Below the pieces are notes generated by a model. It saw only the letters and a program-made list of their open reading frames with translations. It was not told where the DNA came from and searched no databases. A stretch of 64,000 bases of DNA, from assembly GCF_963678975.1 (NCBI RefSeq), contig NC_089278.1, positions 15,047,959 to 15,111,958 on the forward strand, given 5' to 3'. This DNA is from Dysidea avara. Its lineage: Eukaryota; Porifera; Demospongiae; Dictyoceratida; Dysideidae. Positions 23,301-33,460 of the stretch are shown piece by piece. Within the stretch, counting starts at the first letter, position 1. Each line of letters starts with the position of its first letter. The position numbers were made by a program, and so were the translations under genes.

Positions 23301-25971
23301 TATTCATGTTGTGGTATTGTTGGCTGGTCATCAGGAAAGTGGTGAGAGACAAATGTCTACCAAATTTCTCTTTTAAGGTTCTGTTTTGTTGATAGCAATA
23401 TGTTAGAGATGTTAAGCCTGTGGAACCAGAAGTAAGTGTCTGTATATCTGATTGTTTTATTAGAATAAATGAATATTTCATACAGGAGGAGGAACCATCA
23501 GGTCCTAAGAAGTGGCCTACAGTGGATGCTTCATATTATGGAGGAGGAGGAGTGGGAGGGATTAAACAAGTGCAGGTCAGTAGTATACTTCATGTTTAGG
23601 AATGTCTAGTGATGTTAACATGATAAGCTCAGCATGGAAATATTACCATATATATTTACAAATTTTATAAAAGGCAACTAAACTGATCAGACTTTTAATA
23701 TAAAATTGACATGTGTAAACATGTGTGTTTTTAGGTACAATGGGGAAGAAGAGGTTCAACTGAGGAAGGCTCAAAGTTGACAAAGTCAAAGGTATGCTAT
23801 TTGATGGCATATCTTAAACTGACACTACTGCTTGTCAAGGATGCTACTATGCTTGAAGTAATTGAGGAAGAGCCTCCCACTAGCTACAAGAAGAAGAATC
23901 AAGTAAAAAAGAGGAACTGCTGTGACATAAAGGTGGTCTTCAATACTCACTACAAACCAATTTATGCTATTGTTTTCTAATATTTTAGTCCATGTTTACA
24001 AGAATGGGACATTTTATTTCATCATATCGACCAATCAGAGCAGAACAGGTTAACAATTACATAAAGTAACATCCACATTCTGTCCATATTTGGATGCCTA
24101 GCATGCACAAATATCATTTTACCACTCTACACACCACAAACCACTTTTTGCCACAACAAGTCTTCCCAGTTGTGATGTAGTTATGTGATCAGTTTAAATG
24201 AATGCTCCATTAGACAGTTTTACAACCTCACCAGAGGTGGACACCCATTCTCATTCTTGACAGGTATATAGCAAAAGTACATAATCTTGAGTTAATAGTG
24301 CTACCTTAGAGTCCATCTATTGAGTTTAAGTATAATAGACTATTTGTTGACCATAATTTATGTTGCTGTAGTATATAGCATATGTTGCTGTAGTATATAG
24401 CATAACACCCAAAGCTAGTGTTACTGAGCTTATCTACTGTAGCTGCTGCATAACAAGCCCATCATCTATAGCCCTCTCAGATTGAGATTATCAATTAGAA
24501 GACAAGCATACATGAACACATGCTCAAACTACCTTTAATATTATTTTCCCACAGGGTTATGTAATATGGTGTCCAGGGCCAACATTTTATGTTGGTAAGA
24601 GCTTGGTAAAGCGAGATGTTCAACACTATTCTAGGATGAGAAGAAGCTCGTCTGTGGTCTCTTCCTCTTCAAGGTATGTAATGTATGGCATGTGCATGCA
24701 TGAAGGTGGCCAAATGGCTAGAGCATTGGCCTGGTAATTGAAATGATGCCTGGTTATGCCAAATTGGTTTTGTTTCCTTGAGCAAGAAACTTTACTCATA
24801 TTGCTCTAGTTTACCCTGCTGTATAATGGAGACTTGGTGGCCTGGGGAAGCAGTCCACCCATTAATGGGCACCTGGGGAAGTAAATGCCTTGTCTTACTT
24901 AGGGTGTCAGGTCATTGTGGAACTTTGGATTCTGCGACCTCTCTCCGTGAGACCTGGACAATCCCCCTGCGGGTTACTATAGTCCTGTTCCAGGAGGATT
25001 TACCTGCACAAGACTCAAATGCTGAGTGGTGCACAGGCATCCCAGTGCTGGTTCACTGAGTGGCAAAGTTGTGTTTTGCACGGCTTTGCTTTTTACTTTA
25101 ATATTTAAAACAGTGAATCATGTGGCAGTTTACTGGCCACTTAATACACTTGGAGTAGGATGTGTTATTTAAAAAAAAAATTGCCTTTCAGGTCATCAAG
25201 CATCCGAAGAGCTTCTGATGAAAGCACTACCACTACTGAAACTGACTCCTCTGCTGTGTCAAGTGATTTGTCAATGAACTCTCTGCCTCCACAAAGGCCA
25301 GCTCCTACTCCACAAAGACCAGCTCCTCCCCCGCAAAGACCAGCTCCATCCCCACAAAGACCAACTCATCCCCCACAAAGACCAGCTCCTCCCCCACAAA
25401 GACCAGCTATTCCCCCACAAAGACCGGCTCCACCCCCACAAAGACCAGCTCCACCTCAGCAAAGACCATTGTCATCCCCTAAAAAGCCACCTGCTCCTAA
25501 AACTCCTTTACATCACAGTTCATCAGTAAGTGCACAAATGAGTTACTAATATTTTGTCACTAATGTTGTTAGCCCATGTTACTCTGCAGTCATACCATAG
25601 TAGTAGTTTGTTATGTCATATGTTATTCCTCATCCATAGTGAGATGGCAAATTAGCAATATTAAGTGTTAGTGATTCATTTAGCTTATTTGGCTAGTTGA
25701 ACTATTACGTTCTACTTTACACTTTTTAACTGTACACAACATTCTCTCCTATCATTCCTACCAGAACACACACTTAAAATGTACACAGACTAGCTACCAT
25801 TTGTGTAGATAGCATGTAAAATATGATTTTGTTATTTTCTATATATAGGTCCCAGCTCCAGGGAGACCCAGGTGATCCCAATATAAGTTATCAACATGTT
25901 GTATTGTGTTTTTGCTTTTCAGTGTCCCTCCCAGACCACCCATGACAAAACAATTATCGTCTAACAAGTGA
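19667..25971 (+). CDS. ANTXR: Anthrax toxin receptor family protein (ANTXR1/ANTXR2 orthologue)
   Basis: Type I membrane receptor with a vWA domain. In vertebrates ANTXR1/2 bind extracellular matrix and couple to actin. Exons: 19667-19797, 20019-20099, 20169-20240, 20504-20585, 20669-20764, 21622-21690, 22127-22210, 22260-22323, 22375-22470, 22564-22624, 22797-22890, 23132-23341, 23396-23431, 23486-23575, 23735-23791, 23840-23932, 23989-24048, 24555-24673, 25192-25525, 25849-25871, 25923-25971. This gives 666 residues. Signal peptide, then vWA from about 36 with MIDAS D43-S-S-S-S47, 'TIGT' and 'ITDG'; Ig-like domain about 226-310; Ser/Thr stalk; TM about 348-372. The cytoplasmic '[13 protein letters not shown]', 'GVGGIK' and 'GSTEEG' are near-identical to vertebrate ANTXR1/2 and decide the assignment. 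The tail ends in nine QRP repeats. The donor after exon 4 is GC rather than GT. Confidence 0.95.
20259..20331. repeat. (GT)n microsatellite
   Basis: About 73 bases of GT with one CGTGCGTG interruption, in ANTXR intron 3, 19 bases after the donor site. Confidence 0.95.
23040..23105. repeat. (CA)n imperfect microsatellite
   Basis: Interrupted CA tract with ATG/CGC variants, just upstream of the ANTXR exon carrying the stalk and transmembrane segment. Confidence 0.9.
24704..25090 (+). mobile_element. tRNA-derived SINE in ANTXR intron 18
   Basis: The start resembles a tRNA: 'ggtggccaaatggctagagc' contains an A-box-like TGGCTAGAGCATTGG, and 'cctggttatgcc' about 35 bases on is a degraded B box. 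A unique body of about 300 bases follows and ends in T/A-rich sequence. It sits wholly within the intron between exons 24555-24673 and 25192-25525. The ORF inside it is not a gene. Confidence 0.6.
25291..25480 (+). repeat. Coding minisatellite, 21-base unit (PQRPAPP)
   Basis: Nine QRP-centred heptads in the ANTXR cytoplasmic tail, for example [35 protein letters not shown]. The units are near-identical at the DNA level ('ccacaaagaccagctcc'), so recent slippage or unequal exchange is likely. PxxP motifs could bind SH3 or WW partners (inference). Confidence 0.9.
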
Positions 25972-26400
25972 AATCACTTCTGTACTGTTCTGAGCTATCC
26001 ATGCCATTCTACTGTACTGGTCTGACTTATGTATTACATATAAGTACATGTATACAAAATTCAATAATGTAATTTCAGTAATTTATTATTTATGGAATTT
26101 TTATTTTAAGTTAACATCAATGATTCAATGAAGATTTGCAAAATATATGCTCATTATATGCTGATCACATAATGACCGCATACACTTTAATAAGGTTTAC
26201 TATATAGTCCTTATATGCTCTACATGCAGGATATCTTGTACAGCTATAGCATGCATAGCTAGTATAAGCAGTGGCCTCAGGGAACTATACATACAATAAC
26301 TTGCTGTTTCCATTGATCTGCATGCAACAAGTGATAATGCCCACTCTGTATCAGTGCAGAGGAGGAAAGTTTTGGCCATATACTTAAGAATGTATATATT
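25972..26400. other. ANTXR 3'UTR and flank
   Basis: AT-rich; no canonical AATAAA was noted close to the stop codon. No other gene recognised. Confidence 0.4.
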
Positions 26401-26401
26401 C

Positions 26402-26505
26402 ACACAAAAACAGCCAAGCTGTGAAAAAAATAATGCAGCCTTTAAAAGCCTGGGTGAAAAAAGTTGTGAAATTAAAGGCAGCGGCCAAGAAATGGCTATT
26501 GGAAA
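26402..26505. mobile_element. MITE fragment, CAGCCAAGCTGTGAAAA family
   Basis: 'aaaaacagccaagctgtgaa' followed by 'ttaaaagcctgggtgaaaaa' is the reverse complement of the 660-748 copy and matches the right half of 45343-45504. Confidence 0.7.
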
Positions 26506-26784
26506 GTTAACAAGTTATTTCCTTGGTGAGTGTATATATATACCTGAAAGAGCTAATTGCAAAAGCTGTATAATTTTATATGCATGTGTGTGTATATGCT
26601 GTTTATTTGAATATTAAAGCAAAGAGCATGTAAAACTAGACTGTGATGTTACATAAATTGACTCTTGAATTATTAAAGGAATTTATTTATTACTGTGTAG
26701 TACTCGATCAAAGACTATAACACACAGATACATGTTAACAAGAAAAAAAAGAGGGGGGGGGGAATCAAAGTGACATTAAATGAT

Positions 26785-27225
26785 TTAATGATACATCCTT
26801 AAAACAGTTTGTAGATGGCTGATGACAATATCTTCTGGCAAATTGTTCAATAATATAATAGTGGATGGCAAGAAGGAGAATAAGTAAGAATTAATTCTGG
26901 CTTGTTTGATTCTGAAGCATTGAGAGTGACCTCTAGTAACTGATGACATTGATGTTAATGAAATAGATGATACTTCCATTTGACTATTGATTATCTTATA
27001 GTACATGACTACTGAGTTTACAATAAGTACACCGCAATTCCAGTTGAGTGATGTGAGCATGATGGGGTAACGCTACTTCTCCATGAGAAATTGTTTATTT
27101 TATACCTTGCAGCACTATGTTGAATTGGCTTTTCTATAGCAAAGACATAAGATTGTTGAGGTGAGGAGCCCATATGGGTGAGGCATATTCTAGTATAAAG
27201 GATTTGTATAACAATGAGATTTGAC
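26785..27225 (-). mobile_element. LINE remnant, end of reverse transcriptase
   Basis: On the minus strand a degraded 'ILYTRICLTHMG' and 'IEKPIQHSAARYKINNFS' correspond to the 'ILEYASPVW' and 'IE.VQRRAARF' motifs after the polymerase core. Further on, 'YLFSFLPSTIILLNNLPEDI' matches the 'SFFPRTI..WNxLP' motif that closes CR1/L2-type ORF2. The pieces lie in different frames, so it is dead. Only about 440 bases remain, as expected of 5' truncation. Confidence 0.8.
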
Positions 27226-28650
27226 AGAAATTATGCAATGATTAACGTTAATTGCTCCACTGGCATTGATGCATCTTTGGTTTTAATTTGACCTCTATAC
27301 TGACTTATGATTTAGGTACAGAATAAACGTCATAAATAATAACAATTGGATCACAGTCACATCCTAATTTACAATTTGGATTGGTGCAAAGTTTACATCA
27401 CACATACACACAGAGGTCGTTGCTAGATGATCACAGGGTTTGTAATAACAACTACACACAACTGCTAGGGTTACACATCACTATTAGTATGCAGACTGAA
27501 AGACTACAGCTAACATCTTAGCTATTTACCAATGGATATAGCATATATGGCAAATATTTGGCAATGCAGCTATAGAGGCAGCACCACCATAACTAAATTT
27601 TTACTTACAGTCAGCCTTTCATTGAAGGTATGGCTGTCACTATAACATCAGCTAAACAGGTAACAGGTATGGTATGCATCATCAAGGCTATCACATGACA
27701 TGTCTTTGGTTGCGTCACTATGGGTGTAGGTAGAACTGATTATCAGTGAGTCTGACTAATTAAGGATTCTTCCCGGCAACCGGATAACTATACAGACGCA
27801 TTATAAATTTGATCTTATCTTAGCTAATATGTGTATACTTTTAGAGACACTGCAGATAAGTAGATAGTGAAATTCCAAATTAGAAACACTGCTAGCTGTT
27901 ATATACACCATGCAAATAGTTACATAATATATACATCAATGCAGTAATAACAATGCTTTAGACCTTTTGTGCTGCGTTGTTGAGCTGTTTATAGCATTAA
28001 TTTAGAACAGAACTGAATATCAAGTATAGGTGTGGTAATATGTTTCACAAATGTGCAGGTTTGTGCTAGATGAGTATAGCTACATCTTACCTAACTTGTG
28101 TGATGTAGGATAGTTATGCCAACTGATCCCTCACAAGGCTATTGATCTCAATATCCCAATATAAAATAATTGCATTGTATGTGAGTCCTCAGGTGGGTTT
28201 GAGCAAGTCAAAGGGCAAATGACATCATATTATTACTTTCATGATCTTATGCTGACAGTTTAGTTATACAATTATTATATCAGTATGTTGTGGGCTTATT
28301 TTTGCAGTTACAGCTATGCTCGGTCACTTCCTGGATGAAAACTCACATCCTGTGCCTAAGGGTATGATACTGAGGGGAGTGACATTCTCCACAACCGACT
28401 CCACATAGCTACACATGCATTCTATACAATGCACCTCCAAGTATGCTGTAGCTACTGCATGTGGACAAACGGTCTGTGTAATGTGGGACATGCTTCTGAT
28501 ATCACGTGCCTAGGACACCCCTATGTATACGTGATAATCGTTTTTATAGCAGCCATATAACTCAATGCCGAACACCGGATGTTACTATACTTTGTCCTTG
28601 GTGATTTTATTTTTCTCACCTATGGCTTCGAATACGTACCGGTTAACGCT
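27226..28650. other. Intergenic between ANTXR and first S8 peptidase
   Basis: No coding signal recognised; contains AT-rich unique-looking sequence and the promoter-proximal region of the downstream peptidase gene. Confidence 0.5.
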
Positions 28651-28653
28651 ACC

Positions 28654-28661
28654 TATAAAAG
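28654..28661 (+). promoter_or_regulatory. TATA box of S8 peptidase A
   Basis: TATAAAAG lies 65 bases before the start codon, giving room for a short 5'UTR. The paralogue has TATAAAA at a similar distance (37829). Confidence 0.6.
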
Positions 28662-28718
28662 GTGTGGCAGCCAGGCCTTTGCAACAAACCAGTAAACCTG
28701 AATTAAAGATAGTTAGTA

Positions 28719-31470
28719 ATGAATTTCAGCTCGCGACTGCTACAACAGTTTCTACTACTGTTGCTCACAGCAACGATCTTCACTTCAGCTATGGCCTGCA
28801 AGAAGCTGATTTTAAACAATGGTCCAACAGGGAACGTTGAAGCCTCTAAGGATATCATGGAAACGGGACGTTATACGGTCAGAACCAGACAAAGAACGAA
28901 TTCACAACCTGTTCAAGCTCTGCTGCACAAATTAGATGGTGCAAGAGACATCAACTACCACTCAATGTGGTTTACTGCTGTCTTAGAGCCAAGAGACCTC
29001 AAAAAGGTACAGTAAACTGCTCAGTACAGATACTGCATGGATTATTAGCTAACACACTATAGCAAGAGTAAACAATAAAGTTTATTATTTACTCTTGACT
29101 GTAGTTTATTATTTACTCTCAACTATAGCTATGTCTTCTTCTCTTTTAGCTGTGCCGCAGCCAACTTGTTATATCAATTAAAGTAATGGAGGAAATGAAC
29201 AATGGTTACAAATGCAACAAGCTAGTAAAAGGAAATCCAAAATTTGTTATTTCTTCCAGTTACATTGTGATAATCAAGAAACAATCCAGCTTATCAGGAA
29301 TGGTGAGTGTAGCCACTATTATGACTGTGACTATAGCTATCTGCGCATGTATAATATGGTCCCTGGTGGCAATGAGATCAGGACTATGACTATTGTTTTA
29401 CATTACAGATGCCAGTTATTGTTACTGCTTCAAATGACATGAACAATTCAGTGATGATCACCGGAATAAGAGAATTTCAAAATCGGAACCGTCGTGGAGC
29501 CACAATGAGAATGAACCATGATGGAGTCAGGATGGTACGTGTACTGTAGCAAGTACAAATAATACACGAGTGTTAAATGTGTAATTTGTCACATTATAGA
29601 TGTGTGACCAAGCAGCGGTAGACTACATTGAAGAAGATCAAGAGGTTAACATGTCATCTATAACACCATTATGGCATCTGGACAGAATTGATCAAACTGA
29701 CTTACCTCTGGATGGCCTGTTCTCCACTCCTAATAATGGCTCAGGAATTGATATTTATATATTTGACACTGGTTAGTGGTGAAATAAACTAAATACCATA
29801 TTGATCATATGGCTAAATGTTTGCTACAGGAATTAGATATGATCATGATGAATTTGAGGGGAGAGTCAAAAATGATTTTTATGACCCAGTTGATATTTTA
29901 ACTGGGAGTAACCAACAAGGAAGTGACTGTCAAGGGCATGGAACTCATGTTGCTGCTTTAGCTGCTGGAAAGACATTTGGAGTTGCTAAAGGAGCTACAC
30001 TGTATAGCACTCGGGTTCTCAGTTGTTCTGGGTCAGGATCTTACTCAAATGTTCTTCTTGGGATAAACCATGTGATCGGGGAGCAGATAGTTAATAAAGA
30101 TCGGAGGATCATCATTAGTATGTCACTACGAGGTCCTATAAGTAGAGCTGTCCATGATGCTATCAGAGATGCAACAGAGGAGGGAATCTTAGTTGTTGTT
30201 GCTGCAGGAAATGATTTCAGTGATGCCTGCAGGTAACAATAGAAATTGTTAAGTCTTTGTTTTGTATTAAGTTACTACAAGAATGTGGGCGAGCACAACT
30301 AGCTATAAACTGTGTTTATGATGTCATATTCGTCACAGGTTTTCTCCTGGTGCATCACCTCTTGCTCTCACAGTTGGCGGAACACAGCGAAATGATGACA
30401 TTTACCTTCGATTATTTGATGGCTCCAACTATGGCAGTTGTGTTGACATATTTGCACCGGCACAAGATATCCGTAGTGCCTCATTCTCTACTCAAAATGG
30501 TGCAACAACCTTTACCGGTACCTCTCAGGCCACACCCCTAGTGAGTGGAGCTGCTGCCGTCTACTGGAGTATGAACAGGATGGCCACTGGACTAGAAGTA
30601 AAAGATGCCATTCTTTCTTCTTGTACTCGAGACAAACTCAGCATTAACAATTTTGTGCCTTCTGAGTTTCATGATCAGTCACCAAATTGTCTACTACACA
30701 TTGACCCCCTTCAAGTTCCAGCTGAACCATACCAAGTGTTCTCATCAGTGCCATCAGCAGAGCTGCACACTTACATTGAAGATATGGAGGACAAATCTTA
30801 TAAGCTGATCTACATTCACAGTCACAGTATCAATTCCTCACACTATTACAGCTTAATATTCAAGTATATGGCTAGTGTGGAATTCAAAACACTAATGCAT
30901 GGCAAAGTGAAACAGATTAAGAGTATGGTAGCTGACCATGAGGCTAATGGTTATCAAGCCACACTCTTGTATGACATGAATGGCATTGACTATATTGCTG
31001 TAGTAGAGAAAACAAGTTTGACTCACTTTCAGACCTACAGGACTTCTAGAAGAGGCCACAATAAAGCGTACAAGTCAAAATCACTCAATAATACACTGCT
31101 GAGCACCACAATATCTCTGACCAACAAAGGATCACCTAGATACAGCTCGGTGTATGCTCAGGGTAACACACTAACTCAGCATCTGCCAAGTATAAACATA
31201 GGCAAGCTAAGGAGTGCCATTAACAGACGATTTAAAGGAGGATACTACTTGAATCATTTTAGCACAGTTCCTACCAGTACTGTCCAGTATTCACTTGTAT
31301 TCCATGAGATGACCAAAACACCTGATAATTACATTTTAGTGATGGACGCCACATCAGACCAGGTGGAGGATGTTATACAAAGTCAACTCATGAATGGATT
31401 CACTCCATTAGTTGTGGCAGGAGTGAACACTGGGGACGGCTTGAAATATTTCATGTCTTATGAACTGTAA
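28719..31470 (+). CDS. Secreted S8 (subtilisin/proteinase K-like) peptidase A
   Basis: Predicted secreted serine endopeptidase, 757 residues. Exons 28719-29006, 29150-29302, 29409-29534, 29600-29771, 29830-30232, 30339-31470; intron phases 0, 0, 0, 1, 2. Signal peptide 'LLQQFLLLLLTATIFTSAMA' about 8-27. It is followed by two related propeptide-like units: about 48-120 with 'FTAVLEPRDLKKLC', and about 130-210 with 'YIVII' and 'VDYIEEDQEV', the latter inhibitor I9-like. The catalytic triad is intact: D245 in 'IYIFDTG', H283 in 'QGHGTHVA', Ser in 'FTGTSQATP', and Asn of the oxyanion hole in 'VAAGND'. After the catalytic domain come about 260 residues of roughly 50-residue repeats ending in 'YSLIF', 'YIAVVE', 'YSLVFHE', 'YFMSYE', resembling the bacterial tandem repeat domain (BTRD1-like). 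AATAAA at 31508. Substrate unknown. Paralogue at 37908. Confidence 0.92.
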
Positions 31471-31507
31471 ATACTTAGCTACAGCATCAATGATCATTTC
31501 TTTCTAT

Positions 31508-31513
31508 AATAAA
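31508..31513 (+). terminator. Poly(A) signal of S8 peptidase A
   Basis: AATAAA 38 bases after the stop codon. Confidence 0.6.
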
Positions 31514-31655
31514 TTTGTTTATCACTATATATAACCATATTTTTATTGAGGAATTGTATTATTTCATTAATTTTTAAACCAATAATTCTTGTACTGTTGT
31601 ACATGTATTTTCATTTTAATTATCAATTAAGTATTTAAACTTTGCAAGTGCAACT

Positions 31656-31997
31656 CAGTGCCTGAAATTACAGTCAGACATCAGACAATTTCTGACCATT
31701 TTTAGCATTTGTCTGACCAAATGTCATGTTGATCTGACATAATGTCAGCACCAGCTAAATCATATCAAAATATTTTTGTGTGTCTCTGCAGCTGGTTATG
31801 TTGCTAGTTTTCAATATCCAATACTTTGTAGCTTTTGTATACTAGAGTTATCATTAACACTTTGTATAATGAATGAAAGTACTCTGTACACATGTGTATC
31901 TGTGCAGATATTGATTATGTCTGACCAATGTCTGACCATTTTTGAAATTATTCTGACATTTTGTCCGGACATTGTAAAGTTGTAATTTCAGGCTCTG
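31656..31997. mobile_element. 342-base MITE with 6-base target duplication
   Basis: The left tip CAGTGCCTGAAATTACA and right tip TGTAATTTCAGGCTCTG agree as inverted repeats at 16 of 17 bases. GCAACT flanks it on both sides (31650-31655 and 31998-32003). It is internally rich in 'tctgac' repeats (LTR-free, noncoding). CAGTG-type tips suggest a hAT- or CACTA-like origin, but the duplication length fits neither exactly. Confidence 0.8.
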
Positions 31998-32125
31998 GCA
32001 ACTGTATAGCTTGTTTTCATGAACTAGCATAACTAAAATTATTAACTTGAGAATTTTGAAATTTGAGTAAATGAGGGAAAACTTATGTTCACAATAATTA
32101 TGGTCATATAACTTTGTCCTTCCAT

Positions 32126-32515
32126 AATTTTCAATCTTAACACTTGTACATCACATTTCAATTATCATGACTGCTAGAGCAACAACACGGCAAATACCTT
32201 CGGTACAGCAGAAATACTTGTATTGCATGGCCCTTGCATGCATTATACAGTAAAATATTAGAGCCTGAAACACATGGTATAAGTAATAGTTATACCATGG
32301 GCAAGAGTGCATATATACAGAATTTTCAATCTTAACACTTGTACATCACATTTCAATTATCATGACTGCTAGAGCAACAACACGGCAAATACCTTCGGTA
32401 CAGCAGAAATACTTGTATTGCATGGCCCTTGCATGCATTATACAGTAAAATATTAGAGCCTGAAACACATGGTATAAGTAATAGTTATACCATGGGCAAG
32501 AGTGCATATATACAG
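32126..32515. repeat. Exact 195-base tandem duplication
   Basis: The segments 32126-32320 and 32321-32515 read identically over the stretch compared, starting 'aattttcaatcttaacac' and ending 'gtgcatatatacag'. Perfect identity implies a very recent event or an assembly artefact. Confidence 0.9.
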
Positions 32516-32605
32516 GCAAAGCACGAGTAGCCGTGGTATAACTGGTATGTTCTACTTTAGCATGTAGACTCACCTAATTGGCAAAATCTTTAGTTGCTAT
32601 ACCCT

Positions 32606-32895
32606 TCTCTTATATAGGGAACCAAGTAAGCTGTGATTGTGGGATTGAATTTTTCCAAACGAATTGTGATTGTGGGATTCAATTTTAATACATCAAACAG
32701 TAGATTGATTTTATTATTGCTAATATAGCAATTTTAAGAGACTAGCGTTAATTATGTTACTTTAATTGCTACATTTACAAAAGTAAAAAACAAACTACTG
32801 TTAATGTATTAAAATTGAATCCCACAATCACAGGTTGTTTTGCAGAATTCAATCCCACAATCACAGCTTGCTTGATTCCCTATATTAGAGAAGAG
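32606..32895. mobile_element. Foldback element with nested direct repeats
   Basis: Arms of about 100 bases (32606-32705 and 32795-32895) are inverted copies: 'aagctgtgattgtgggattg' against 'caatcccacaatcacagctt', and 'ctcttatataggga' against 'tccctatattagag'. Within each arm 'tgattgtgggatt' occurs twice. Confidence 0.85.
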
Positions 32896-32974
32896 GATAA
32901 CAGTATAACACCAAAGAAATCTGATGATTTCTGGATATAGTGTGCACACCTATTAGGTATGCAATGTCTCAAGT

Positions 32975-33085
32975 TAACGAGATATATGCACTGGTGGCAG
33001 TGCGTAAATCTCGTTAAGGCAGATATATGCACTGCCTTAACGAGATATACGCACTGGTAGCAGTGCATATATCTCGTTAACATTT
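32975..33085. repeat. Two tandem palindromes built on TAACGAGATATATGCACTG
   Basis: 'gttaacgagatatatgcact' pairs with 'agtgcgtaaatctcgttaa' around 'ggtggc', then 'ggcagatatatgcactgcc', then 'ttaacgagatatacgcactg' pairs with 'cagtgcatatatctcgttaa' around 'gtag'. The whole block is also roughly symmetrical. Confidence 0.85.
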
Positions 33086-33403
33086 TGAGACAGTGTGATA
33101 TGTGATACATATGCACTGGCTTTCCTTTGATCTGAGGTGTGAAAGTGGTACATATAACTATATCCATTTGTACTAAATGCAGTTCTAGGCATATAGTAAA
33201 GTAAGAGTTCCTGATTACTTAATCATTTAACAGAGAAGTTTTATTGTAAATGAAACAAAATTTTGTGGACCTGTGTAGCTAATTTGATGATTTAGGAAGT
33301 AATCCCACCACTACTAAGGCATAATTGTGATATACCTAATTCTCTAGTCACCATAGCTTCATTGAGAAAGTCTAACAATGTGCATGCATAAATATAATTG
33401 ATG

Positions 33404-33460
33404 TCACTGAATTCCTTCAATCACTGAATTCCTTCAATCACTGAATTCCTTCAATCACTT
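33404..33460. repeat. 18-base minisatellite, three copies
   Basis: 'tcactgaattccttcaa' repeated three times head to tail, plus a partial fourth. Confidence 0.9.

Noticed and set aside
25271-25462. Minus-strand Trp/Ser-rich ORF
   Set aside because: Antisense shadow of the QRP repeats in the ANTXR exon.
33404-33460. CRISPR-like short direct repeats
   Set aside because: Units are head to tail with no spacers: an ordinary minisatellite in a eukaryotic genome.
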